Below are positions 12,641-22,533 of a stretch of DNA of 64,000 bases, in pieces. The DNA comes from Engraulis encrasicolus (taxonomy: Eukaryota; Chordata; Actinopteri; Clupeiformes; Engraulidae): NCBI RefSeq assembly GCF_034702125.1, contig NC_085876.1, forward strand, positions 26,082,481 to 26,146,480. Direction: 5' to 3'. A program made the translations under genes and the position numbers. The notes under the pieces were generated by a model. It had not been told where the DNA came from. It saw only the letters and a list, made by a program, of their open reading frames with translations, and made no database searches. Numbering within the stretch: the first letter of the stretch is position 1; each line of letters starts with the position of its first letter.

Positions 12641-12907
12641 TTTATTCGCTATTCACATGCACAATCACACCTGTGCAAAATGAAACTGAAAGCAACTCAC
12701 TTCAGTGCAGACATTTCAGCAAAGACATTTCAGTTAGATATTTACAAGACAGTAGAAAAAAAAACAGCAAAACACAAAAGTCGGTAAAATGCAAAAGTCT
12801 TTGTCTAGGCCTACTAGCTATAATGAATACGCATACAGGCCTACCACAGAATGGCTCCATTTGCGGAAAAAGGAAAAATGAAGTAGTGTCACTAGCACAC
12901 AAGTTCC

Positions 12908-13366
12908 ATGCCTCTCTCCATCTCCTTCAATAATTTATGCAAAATCTACAGTGCCATCATGGAACTCCTCTCAGCAAACTGTTTTATTACCATGTCCAAT
13001 GGGAAAGCGGATGCAATTTTAGACTGTGTGGATCACCCTCTGTGTGGGGAGTTTGAACATCTGCCATCAGGCAGAAGGTTTAGAGTTCCAACCCAAAGGA
13101 CTAAACGTTACAAATGCTCCGTTATTTGCATGTCTTGATCTGCCATTTTATCACATTATTTTATCCTCTTATTCCATATTCGTTTTTATTTTTGATTTCT
13201 AAATTGTATTGGTCCTATTTGTACGTCCTTGTGCTATGTTGACCCCAGGTCCCTGTCTTTATGTTGTTTTTATTAGCCTATTTGTTGTCTGTCCTGAATG
13301 TTTTTAAATACCTGCTAAAAACCTAATTTCCTCTTGGGGGACAAAAATAAAATGATCTTGAACTGA
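12908..13366 (+). mobile_element. Rex1/CR1-type LINE 3' end
   Basis: A plus-strand frame contains FEHLPSGRRFRVPTQRTKRY, a pattern typical of the C-terminus of Rex1-like LINE ORFs, followed by a non-coding 3' region ending cctcttgggggacaaaaataaaatgatcttgaac. Only the 3' end is present; it lies in opsin intron 2. Confidence 0.7.
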
Positions 13367-13524
13367 ACTTGATGGAAAACTCAATGCTATATGCTATAGG
13401 CCTATGGGACAGATGCATCCAGATAGCAGGCATGTGTTGACCCAGATACAGTACAGTACAGTACAGTTCGAGCAGCTGACAGGCGTTTGGTATTGACACA
13501 GACACATGCTGCCGATACAGCACA

Positions 13525-13757
13525 CCACTGGTTCTCAACCTTTTTTGAACAAACGGCCCCTTGGCCTTATCACGAGCCTCACAACGCTCCCTTGACCTTA
13601 TCATACGCCTGAAAACGCCCCTCTTATTACAAAAAAAAGAACTAATGCCCCCCGTAGGCAACTAAGCACCGTCACTTCTCAGCTGTATCCTTCCCAAAGC
13701 CCCCCTAAAGCTCCCCAATGCCCCCAGGGGGGCTGTGACACCCCCGTTGAGAAACAC
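13525..13757. mobile_element. hAT-like MITE in opsin intron 2
   Basis: Left end cactggttctcaacctttt and right end ccccgttgagaaacacaac are near inverted repeats of the CAGTGGTTCTCAA type. The body consists of degenerate cgccccttg.acc phrases. No clear 8 bp duplication was found. Confidence 0.55.
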
Positions 13758-13781
13758 AACAGTAGACCAATCGTTACTCAC

Positions 13782-14069
13782 TGGCCCGGTGGGTGTTGAA
13801 TGCCATCATGCATCGCACTATGGCCAGTGTGGTGAAGGTGGCGATGCTGGTTCCACCGTGCAGGAACGCCATGAGGCCATAATAAGCACACGTCCTCTCC
13901 CCTCCCAGCCAGCGGTGGTGGAAAGCAGAGAGGATGAGCAGAGGCAGCATGCAGACGACTGCCACCATGTCACTCAGAGCCAGGTTCATCAGCAGGAGCT
14001 CCGGGGGCTTGAGTCTGGAAAACCTTCTCATGGAGGTGATGAGCAGCGTGGCATTCCCCAGGGCTGATA
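13782..14069 (-). CDS. opsin-family GPCR, coding exon 2 (TM1 end-TM3)
   Basis: Encodes residues 25-120. The acceptor is gccacag at 14076-14070 and the donor gtgagt. It completes TM1 (SALGNATLLI, with N30 as N1.50), carries TM2 (NLALSD, with D58 as D2.50), the HRWLGGERTC loop with C85 as the TM3 disulfide cysteine, Y88 at the position of bovine E113, and TM3. The cytoplasmic end of TM3 reads V109-R-C111 in place of E/D-R-Y. KPPELL before TM2 and the HRW loop resemble Opn5-group proteins. Confidence 0.88.
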
Positions 14070-14081
14070 CTGTGGCTTTAC

Positions 14082-14093
14082 CACACACACACA

Positions 14094-14141
<48 letters not shown>

Positions 14142-14153
14142 CACACACACACA

Positions 14154-14210
<57 letters not shown>

Positions 14211-14218
14211 AGAGAGAG
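14082..14218. repeat. (CA)n/(CGCA)n and (GA)n next to opsin exon 2 acceptor
   Basis: On the transcript strand this reads (CT)n, then (TG)n with CG interruptions, then 11 bases, then the exon 2 acceptor. Confidence 0.95.
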
Positions 14219-14475
14219 TAAATAAAAAGTTATTTATTTACAATTAGGTTGTTGTAATACAATCACTCCATGGCGTAGCCAGGGTCAAATGATACATCCA
14301 GGCTACATTAATCAACAAATGGATTCTTATCTACAGAAGATGGCTGAAGCAGTCCATTATTCAATACAGAGCACAACACATTTTTGTAACACTCCCTTGC
14401 TTCAAAAAGTTTCTAAATCATTCAAAAACTTGTACAAACGAAAATCAACAAGGACTCCCAGAAGGAAACTGAGTC

Positions 14476-14478
14476 AGA

Positions 14479-14551
<73 letters not shown>
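14476..14551. repeat. (GA)n microsatellite
   Basis: Near-perfect GA run with one CA interruption, about 50 bp from the left LTR. Confidence 0.95.
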
Positions 14552-14553
<2 letters not shown>

Positions 14554-14603
14554 TTTGATTACCAGCAGTAAACTGGAGTAGAGCATAAAGACTGATGCCA
14601 CAG

Positions 14604-15717
14604 TGTTACAATGTAGTGTGTCGAGGGGTCTTAAGGCGATGGCACACAGATACGGCATGAGGCAAAAATGTCTTTTTGGAGTTTTATTATTGCAAACCAC
14701 AGTGCAGAAGTGAGCCAGTGACAAAATAAACCAAAATTTAACCAAAAATAAAGAGTAGAAAAATATATAAAGACTATGTACACTATTTACAAAACAGAAA
14801 AATAAACAGGCTATGATAAGCCAAAGCAAAATGCATAAACATAAACTATAACTAGCCAAAGGCTCACAATAGAAATTCACAAAGGTACAAACTCACACAC
14901 CTGAGTTATACAGAGAGCATCGGAACACATGTCCTCCTCCTAGCAGGCTCTCCCGAGCAATGAAACTCGCCACATTATAAACAGTACCTGCGCACTCCCG
15001 ACAGGTGGAGCATACCACTCAATGTAAACAATGAAGGGGTGTTTCAGGCATTTAAACATTACTATTAAATTCTACTCATTAAAATGGCGCCACACATACA
15101 TTAATAATTACCAGGCCTTCTACATTACGATTATACATGAATCTATACACTGACAGCAGTGATCAAAAGTATAAACAGTCAATTCAGTCACAAAGGAGAA
15201 TGCGCTGGCTCAAGAATGCGGCCACGCGAACGTGCCCAGCAATATAGCATTCTCAGCTCCGCCCCACACTCCTTTGACACTACGCAGAGATGCAGCGCAT
15301 CAGGTAAGACATTGAAGTTTGTAAACACTCTACAAACATTTGACAGCGTTCCAAAATGTTTAAAAACCACTCGGTTTGAGTCATAACATGTATATGTTGC
15401 AACTGTAAACTGTAAACAAAGAAACAAAGGGAGTTATCAAAACGGTGCTTGTGATCAGTGTATGTGTTTGCGTATGAGGGGACAACTCAAATGCGTGAAA
15501 GTTTGTCAGCGATTCAACTATGTGTGCACCCATAAGTTAAATGCTTAACGAAACGGTAATAATGGAGGGATGTTTATGACATGGCAGAATTCATACATTA
15601 AGTAAGCACGGCTGTTGCGCGGGCAGGACAAGTTTGAATGGGGAGACAGTTTCTCGTGTCCAATGGCGGCTGACTTCAGACGCAGTGACGGTGCGCTGAT
15701 AGCCACCTCGTCACACA
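14604..15717 (-). repeat. 3' LTR of the Gmr1-like element
   Basis: 1114 bp, from TGTTACAATG to ACCTCGTCACACA on the plus strand. On the coding strand it follows the polypurine tract. It contains tttttggagttttattattg near its distal end, so the coding strand has AATAAA-type words usable for 3' processing. Confidence 0.95.
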
Positions 15718-15728
15718 CCCCCCACCTC
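15718..15728 (-). other. polypurine tract
   Basis: On the coding strand GAGGTGGGGGG lies directly before the 3' LTR and overlaps the pol stop codon by two bases. Its position and composition are those expected for plus-strand DNA priming. Confidence 0.8.
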
Positions 15729-18700
15729 AAGCTTGGCCCTCCCCATCGGGGCGGGACAAGAAATCTGCAGGTACATTGACCTTGCCCGGCTTGTACCGCA
15801 CAGAGAACCTGTACGGCTGGAGGGAGAGATACCACCGGGTTATGCGGGCATTGCTGTCCCGCATTCTGTTCAGCCACTGCAATGCCCGGTGGTCAGTCTC
15901 CACCACAAACTCTTTACCCATCAAATAGTACTTCAGAGTGTCAAGGGCCCACTTGATGGCCAGGCACTCTTTCTCTACAGTGGAGTACCGGGTCTCTCTG
16001 GGAAAGAGTTTCCGGCTAATGTAGATCACTGGACGTCGTTCTTCCCCCACCCCCTGCAACAACACAGCCCCCAGCCCCAATCCAGAGGCGTCCGTCTGGA
16101 CGGTGAAGGGCAAGTCAAAGTCGGGGCTCTGGAGGACAGGACTGCGACAAAGGCTGCCCTTAAGGTCCCGAAAGGCCTTGTCGCACTCCTCAGACCAGAC
16201 CACCTTGTTGGGGCTGGACTTCCTGGTGAGGTTGGTCAGTGGAGTGGCTCTGGTGGAGAACTCTGGGATGAATCTCCTGTACCACCCCACCAACCCCAAA
16301 AAGGAGCGGACCCCTTTCTTTGTGGTGGGTGGCGGACAACTCAGCACGGCGTCCACCTTGGAAACCTGAGGCTTGATGGTGCCACCACCCAGGACATAGC
16401 CCAGGTAGCACACCTCCGATCTGGCGAGCTGGCACTTGCTCGCATTGACGACCAGCCCCGCGTCTTGGATCCTCCGGAACACGTCGGCCAGATGTTTGAG
16501 GTGGTCCGCCCATGACGTGCTGTATATCACAACATCGTCAATATAGGCGGCGGCATACGACTCCGCCCCCATCAGCACCTGATCCATTAGGCGCTGGAAG
16601 GTGGCGGCAGCCCCATGAAGACCAAACGGCATGGTGGTGAAGTGGAAGAGACCGGTGGGCGCTCGGAAGGCAGTGAGCTCCTGGGCTTCTGGCGTCAAGG
16701 GGACCTGCCAGTAGCCCTTGCAGAGGTCAAGCGTGCTCAGGTAGACTGCCTTCCCAAGCCGCTCCACCATCTCGTCCACCCGAGGCATCGGGTAGGGATC
16801 AAACGCGGAGATGCCGTTGAGCTTGGAGAAATCCACGCAGAACCGCAGCTCCCCGTCCTTTTTAGGGACGAGAACCACGGGGCTGCACCATTGGCTGCGT
16901 GATGGCACGATCACGCCCATCTCCAGCATGGACTGTACCTCGTCCTTCAGTGCTGGAATCAGGCGTGCTGGAACCCTTAAGGAGGTCTGACGAATGGGAC
17001 CAGGCGATGTCAGCTGGATGTCGTGGTTCATCACGGTCGTGCGGCCTGGCTCGTCCCGGAAGAGACCCCCGGGGATGATGTTCTGGAGATCCGCCTGGTG
17101 TCGACTGGAGAGGTGGTCGATGGAGGGAGTTCTGTCTGCCCCGCCGGCGGTGGGGAAGTACTGCTCCTGCAGCTCCTCCTCCTCAGGCACCGCACGTGCC
17201 CACATGGCGTTGCAGACGGGCTCTGGGCGCGACACCCACTCCTTCAACAGGTTAATGTGAAAAACCTGTTGGGGCTTGCGACGATCTGGCATGGCCACTT
17301 CATAGGTCACAGGACCCATCTTTCGCAGCACCTCGTAGGGACCCTGCCACTTGGCGAGCAGGCTGCTCTCAGACGACGGAAGTAGCAGAAGGACCTTCTG
17401 CCCAGGGTTGAAGCTGCGACTGCGGGCAGTCCGGTCATACCAGACCTTCTGGCTGGACTGGGCTTGCTCCTTGTTGCTGTGGGCCAGGCTGCTCAGCTCC
17501 TCTAGCTTATCCCGCATCTTCAGGACGTAGCTGATGATGTTGGTTGGCGCCGCCGGACCCTCTCCCATCCAGGCCTCTCGTAGGACGTCCAGGGGACCCC
17601 TCACCTGGCGGCCGTAGAGGAGCTCGAACGGTGAGTATCCGGTGGAAGCATGGGGGACTTCGCGGTAAGCAAAGAGGAGATACGGCAGCCACTGGTCCCA
17701 GTCAGCCCCTGTGTCGCTCACAAACTTTCTGAGCATCGCCTTCAGAGTTTGGTTGAATCGTTCAACCATTCCGTCGGTCTGCGGGTGGTAGGGAGTTGTT
17801 CTAATGCCCTTAATGCCCAGGAGAGAGTAGACCTGCTTCATGAACTTGGAGTTGAAGTTTGTTCCTTGGTCTGTCAAAATCTCTCTGGGCACTCCGACCC
17901 GGGAGAACAGTTGCAGTAGGCAGTTAGCTACCTGCCGGGACTTAGTGTTCCTTAGTGGGAAGGCCTCGGGGTAGCGCGTAGCATAGTCACTGATTACAAG
18001 GATATAGCGGTGGCCTGCCCTACTCTTATCCAGGGGGCCTACAACGTCCATGGCTATCCTTGTAAAGGGAGTGTCAATGATTGGGAGGTTGATGAGGGGA
18101 ACTTTTGAGGTTCTGTGCGTGCGATTGGTGAGCTGGCAGGTTGGACAGGACTTACAATATTCTACCACCTTCTGGTACACTCCAGGCCAATAAAAACGGT
18201 GGGAGATTCTCTCTAGGGTCTTTTGCTGACCCAGGTGACCTGACCATGGGATGCTATGGGCCACTTCCAATACTTTGGGCCTAAGTGACTCAGGGACAAC
18301 AAGCTGCTCTCCCTCTTCACTCACTCGCATAAGCTTCCCTTCTCTGACCACAAAACTCTCATTTCCACACAGTGCATTCCTGGCAAGTTGCTCCTCATCG
18401 GAGGTTACCTTTTCAAAACATTTAGCAAGTGTAGGGTCATCTTTTTGCATTTGGATAAAATCAGCGGTGTCTACAGCATCGCTCTCTATTGGAGGAAGAG
18501 AGACAGACTCCTGTACTGGAGTGCCAAGTACTTTGTCCTTCCTCCTCATGGACCTGGACTTCTTCTCTTTGACCGGACAGCTGCCTTCGCCAAAGGGCAA
18601 CTCCTGCCATGTGCTGATGGCAGGGTTGGCCTTAGCTTGGGACCTTGTCACTACCATACCTGTAGCTGGAGGCATGTAGGACTGCAACAGGTCAACTAAA

Positions 18701-20328
18701 ATCGGAACATCCTGTCCTAATACAACGGGGTAGGGACAGTTATCCATAACGGCAACGTTCAGCAGGTAAGTTTGGCCTTCAATCTCCACATGTACATCGG
18801 CTGTGTGATGCTCAGACTCCTCCCCATGAATGCACCTGACCTTAACTGTACCCACCCGGTCTATGCAATCTGACCCCAGACATGCACTCTGTACGAAACT
18901 CTGGCTACTGCCAGTGTCAACTAGCGCCTGCCACACTTTCCCTTTAATACTAACGGGAACCAAGACATCAGTGCAGCTAGGGGCTGGTTTACGGTCATTA
19001 GTGGGGGTGTAGCACAACATGCCTGCTCTAGAGGGGGCTAAAGGGCAATTGGGCTTAATATGGTCAGGCTGTCCACAACCATGGCAAATTATGCGGGGCT
19101 TGGGCCTAGTGGGCTGGTTGGGCTTGTGGCTGGGGTTACGTGACGGGTGAGGGCTGGGCTTATAGTGAGGGGCATTTGATGGCTTAAACTCACGGCTACC
19201 ACCCGCAGACGTGGTTTGAGGTCGTTGGTTCTGGTCGCGCTGGCTGCCATGGTTACGCCGGTTGGTCTGGTCTTGGTGTCCGATGTGGTACCCACGGCGG
19301 TGGCGTCTTGCTGCGACGAAGGCCTCTACCAGATCAGCAGCTGCCTTGGAGGTCTGCGGGTTTCTCTCCATCACCCACACTTTCAGCTCAGGGTTGAGCA
19401 CTCGCAGGAACTGCTCGAGCACGATGGTGTCTCCAATCTGCTCCTTCGTCTTGGCGCTTGGGCACATCCACTTGTTGTAGAGGTCCTTCAGCCTTGATTG
19501 GAGCTCTCGCGCTGTCTCACCCTCTTGCATGGCTGTGTCGCGGAACCGGTCACGATACGTCTCCGTGTCGATCTCGTACTTCGTCAGGATGGCTTGCTTC
19601 ACCTTGACATAATCTTGAGCTTCAACGATGTCCATGGCGACGTAGGCGGCTCTGGCTCTCCCAGACAGCAGGGGAACCAGAAACACTGCCCAGCTGCCCA
19701 TGGGCCACCCGTTCACCAGGGCGATCCTCTCGAATGAGGTGAGGTAGTTTTCGATGTCCTCATCCTCTGTGTAAGGCGCCATCTTGGGGGGCCGGTAGCC
19801 ATATTGGGCTGGGGGAAGTGACACCGGCCAGGATGCCTCGGTCCTGGGACTGACTGCACGGGATGCTGACGGTGGTCTGCTCTCCAGAGCAACGCTCGCA
19901 GGCCGCTGCAGCTCCTCGTCGTCATGGCGTTCAGGTAGGGCATCCGGTTCAGGCTGGGTGTCAGGTTCAGGATGGGCGTCCGGTTCAGCTGACGATGGGC
20001 GCTGGTGTTCGGAGTCATCCGCAGGGGTCTGGCGGTGTTGGGGTTCCGGGCCAACCAGCGTCTGTATCTGCTTGAATTGGTGCTGCATGGACGTCCACCT
20101 TGTGTCTTGCTGTTGCATTGTCTTCTCCCATCTCTTCTCCCTCGCTTGTTGGGCCAGGATGAAGGACTCCAGGGTTGCTTCGAGTCTGCCCATGCGGTCA
20201 TCCGGTGGTGCAGACTGTGGCCTATAGTGAAGGCCATCCCCATCAAGCTCAGCAGGGGGCGCTGCAGTAGCCCCTGCAGTAAGTCTACTTCGCACTGCTG
20301 GAGGATTTTGCTTTTCTTGTGGTTGCAT
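15727..20328 (-). CDS. gag-pol polyprotein of the Gmr1-like retrotransposon
   Basis: One uninterrupted frame of about 1533 residues; the first true ATG is at 20328, three codons into a longer open frame that begins with TTG. Approximate order: low-complexity N-terminus; gag with a SCAN-like segment (about 255-340, YRDRFR ... VLEQFLRVLNPEL); CCHC knuckle (about 415-430, CHGCGQPDHIKPNC); aspartic protease (about 468, DTGSS); integrase HHCC (about 697-735, ending CKSCPTC), D-D-E core (MDVVGPL, TDQGTNF, VERFNQT; about 760-860) and a GPY/F-type module (about 970-1015); reverse transcriptase (about 1110-1330, YIDD near 1266); RNase H (about 1412-1530, TDASG). Typical Ty3/gypsy elements place integrase last, so this order is diagnostic of Gmr1. 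No frameshift separates gag from pol. Catalytic motifs look intact. Confidence 0.95.
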   Translation of the reverse strand: MQPQEKQNPPAVRSRLTAGATAAPPAELDGDGLHYRPQSAPPDDRMGRLEATLESFILAQQAREKRWEKTMQQQDTRWTSMQHQFKQIQTLVGPEPQHRQTPADDSEHQRPSSAEPDAHPEPDTQPEPDALPERHDDEELQRPASVALESRPPSASRAVSPRTEASWPVSLPPAQYGYRPPKMAPYTEDEDIENYLTSFERIALVNGWPMGSWAVFLVPLLSGRARAAYVAMDIVEAQDYVKVKQAILTKYEIDTETYRDRFRDTAMQEGETARELQSRLKDLYNKWMCPSAKTKEQIGDTIVLEQFLRVLNPELKVWVMERNPQTSKAAADLVEAFVAARRHRRGYHIGHQDQTNRRNHGSQRDQNQRPQTTSAGGSREFKPSNAPHYKPSPHPSRNPSHKPNQPTRPKPRIICHGCGQPDHIKPNCPLAPSRAGMLCYTPTNDRKPAPSCTDVLVPVSIKGKVWQALVDTGSSQSFVQSACLGSDCIDRVGTVKVRCIHGEESEHHTADVHVEIEGQTYLLNVAVMDNCPYPVVLGQDVPILVDLLQSYMPPATGMVVTRSQAKANPAISTWQELPFGEGSCPVKEKKSRSMRRKDKVLGTPVQESVSLPPIESDAVDTADFIQMQKDDPTLAKCFEKVTSDEEQLARNALCGNESFVVREGKLMRVSEEGEQLVVPESLRPKVLEVAHSIPWSGHLGQQKTLERISHRFYWPGVYQKVVEYCKSCPTCQLTNRTHRTSKVPLINLPIIDTPFTRIAMDVVGPLDKSRAGHRYILVISDYATRYPEAFPLRNTKSRQVANCLLQLFSRVGVPREILTDQGTNFNSKFMKQVYSLLGIKGIRTTPYHPQTDGMVERFNQTLKAMLRKFVSDTGADWDQWLPYLLFAYREVPHASTGYSPFELLYGRQVRGPLDVLREAWMGEGPAAPTNIISYVLKMRDKLEELSSLAHSNKEQAQSSQKVWYDRTARSRSFNPGQKVLLLLPSSESSLLAKWQGPYEVLRKMGPVTYEVAMPDRRKPQQVFHINLLKEWVSRPEPVCNAMWARAVPEEEELQEQYFPTAGGADRTPSIDHLSSRHQADLQNIIPGGLFRDEPGRTTVMNHDIQLTSPGPIRQTSLRVPARLIPALKDEVQSMLEMGVIVPSRSQWCSPVVLVPKKDGELRFCVDFSKLNGISAFDPYPMPRVDEMVERLGKAVYLSTLDLCKGYWQVPLTPEAQELTAFRAPTGLFHFTTMPFGLHGAAATFQRLMDQVLMGAESYAAAYIDDVVIYSTSWADHLKHLADVFRRIQDAGLVVNASKCQLARSEVCYLGYVLGGGTIKPQVSKVDAVLSCPPPTTKKGVRSFLGLVGWYRRFIPEFSTRATPLTNLTRKSSPNKVVWSEECDKAFRDLKGSLCRSPVLQSPDFDLPFTVQTDASGLGLGAVLLQGVGEERRPVIYISRKLFPRETRYSTVEKECLAIKWALDTLKYYLMGKEFVVETDHRALQWLNRMRDSNARITRWYLSLQPYRFSVRYKPGKVNVPADFLSRPDGEGQA

Positions 20329-20371
20329 AGCTCTCAATGCCTACTGTGTGCCGGCCCTCATAGACACTGGA

Positions 20372-20393
20372 TCCCAAATCGCTGCCACCAAAA
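20372..20393 (-). other. primer-binding-site region
   Basis: Immediately inside the 5' LTR the coding strand reads ttttggtggcagcgatttg. TGG close to the LTR is usual for a tRNA 3' CCA complement. I did not identify the tRNA. Confidence 0.5.
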
Positions 20394-21507
20394 TGTTACA
20401 ATGTAGTGTGTCGAGGGGTCTTAAGGCGATGGCACACAGATACGGCATGAGGCAAAAATGTCTTTTTGGAGTTTTATTATTGCAAACCACAGTGCAGAAG
20501 TGAGCCAGTGACAAAATAAACCAAAATTTAACCAAAAATAAAGAGTAGAAAAATATATAAAGACTATGTACACTATTTACAAAACAGGAAAATAAACAGG
20601 CTATGATAAGCCAAAGCAAAATGCATAAACATAAACTATAACTAGCCAAAGGCTCACAATAGAAATTCACAAAGGTACAAACTCACACACCTGAGTTATA
20701 CAGAGAGCATCGGAACACATGTCCTCCTCCTAGCAGGCTCTCCCGAGCAATGAAACTCGCCACATTATAAACAGTACCTGCGCACTCCCGACAGGTGGAG
20801 CATACCACTCAATGTAAACAATGAAGGGGTGTTTCAGGCATTTAAACCTTACTATTAAATTCTACTCATTAAAATGGCGCCACACATACATTAATAATTA
20901 CCAGGCCTTCTACATTACGATTATACATGAATCTATACACTGACAGCAGTGATCAAAAGTATAAACAGTCAATTCAGTCACAAAGGAGAATGCGCTGGCT
21001 CAAGAATGCGGCCACGCGAACGTGCCCAGCAATATAGCATTCTCAGCTCCGCCCCACACTCCTTTGACACTACGCAGAGATGCAGCGCATCAGGTAAGAC
21101 ATTGAAGTTTATAAACACTCTACAAACATTTGACAGCGTTCCAAAATGTTTAAAAACCACTCGGTTTGAGTCATAACATGTATACGTTGCAACTGTAAAC
21201 TGTAAACAAAGAAACAAAGGAAGTTATCAAAACCGGGCTTGTGATCAGTGTATGTGTTTGCGTATGAGAGGACAACTCAAATGCGTGAAAGTTTGTCAGC
21301 GATTCAACTATGTGTGCACCCATAAGTTAAATGCTTAACGAAACGGTAATAATGGAGGGATGTTTATGACATGGCAGAATTCATACATTAAGTAAGCACG
21401 GCTGTTGCGCGGGCAGGACAAGTTTGAATGGGGAGACAGTTTCTCGTGTCCAATGGCGGCTGACTACAGACGCCGTGACGGTGCGCTGATAGCCACCTCG
21501 TCACACA
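20394..21507 (-). repeat. 5' LTR of the Gmr1-like element
   Basis: Same length as the other LTR with about 10 substitutions and no indels. It lies 236 bp from the donor of opsin exon 1. Confidence 0.95.
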
Positions 21508-21743
21508 CTGATACTGATACTGTCATCATTATTATTGTTGTTATTATTATTCTAACATGTATTATTGTTGTTGATTTTGTTGTTATTGCTGCTGTACTTC
21601 TTCTCCCATGCTCATCCTTCAGCGAAAATTAATTTATGGAATAGGCCTACATTCACTAACTAAGTTGAGAGATGAAATATCAGGCCCTAGAGGTAGATGC
21701 ATTTTTCAGCTGCTCGGTTATGAAAAAAGGATAGTTTTCTTAC

Positions 21744-21816
21744 CAACAATCACCAAGTATCCAGTGATTAAATAATCCACTTCATTTGGCAGTTTAGATT
21801 TGTAATGGTCTTCCAT
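21744..21816 (-). CDS. opsin-family GPCR, coding exon 1 (start, N-terminus, TM1 start)
   Basis: The ATG at 21816 opens a 73 nt coding exon with a gtaag donor at 21743. It encodes 24 residues plus one base: a short polar N-terminus (MEDHYKSKLPNEVDY) and the start of TM1 (LITGYLVIV). Joined in phase to exon 2 it gives a continuous hydrophobic TM1 running into SALGN, which is why I accept this small exon. No N-glycosylation N-x-S/T was seen before TM1. The intron to exon 2 is 7.7 kb, of which 6.9 kb is the LTR element. Upstream to about 22500 I recognise no TATA box. Confidence 0.8.
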
Positions 21817-22533
21817 TGTCACCTAATTCGACTCAAAATCATCCTATACTTAAAACGGTCCGATGTCATGGAAATCCTAATCGATGGCGACAGCAAAATC
21901 ATCGTTTATCAGCTGCAACAACGGGCTGCTGTAGTTTTCCCTGTCATCCCTAACCACGACTGTATGGTCACTGGTCAATGTGACATCTCGGCAAAATGAG
22001 CTGTCCCCACACTACTGTGGTCCGACAGCCTTATCCGCGGCGCAGCGTCAATAGTGATCGATCTACCTCTCACAACTGAACCAAGCTTTGAACAAATGGA
22101 ACGGGACTCGTGGGTGGAGCTGCGCATGTTGCGCACGGTGAAATTCCACTACAAAATTGTGGCTCTTTTTGGCTAATTGTGTAGTTTAACCTACAATGAT
22201 GACAACAATGCCTGTTTGTTGTGACCTAGGTCTCGCGCAGACGGTGGTCATGAAGTTGGGCCCTTAGGCCGCAGTAGTCTGCTGTTTTCCTTCATTCCCA
22301 ATAACACACCGCCGCGTTGGCACGACACGCAGGTATCAACAGGGATCTAACTATTGTATAAACAACAATAGCCTAATAGCCTATTACAGAGCCTTTTGCA
22401 AAGCGGTGTAAAAAGCGGTCAGACTTCAGTCTCCAAGTGTGTGTCCAATGTCTCCGGAGCAACAACACCCATCTCTCAATCTCAACCTGTGATCTAGAAA
22501 GATTTTTTTTTAGAATAAACCACAGCATGTCTC

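Larger units (their letters stand above)
14604..21507 (-). mobile_element. full-length Gmr1-like Ty3/gypsy LTR retrotransposon
   Basis: Two direct LTRs of 1114 bp each flank a 4.7 kb interior with one long gag-pol frame, all on the minus strand and so in sense with the host opsin gene whose intron 1 it occupies. The termini are TG...CA. I counted 10 mismatches between the LTRs (about 0.9%), indicating a young insertion. The domain order, integrase ahead of reverse transcriptase, matches the Gmr1 group first described from cod. No perfect target duplication abuts both ends; CTGAT at 14592-14596 and 21508-21512 is a candidate if 7 extra bases (14597-14603) are allowed. Confidence 0.93.

Noticed and set aside
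15733..16515. 260-codon plus-strand frame opposite pol
   Set aside because: Shadow of the minus-strand RT/RNase H coding region; no domain in this direction.
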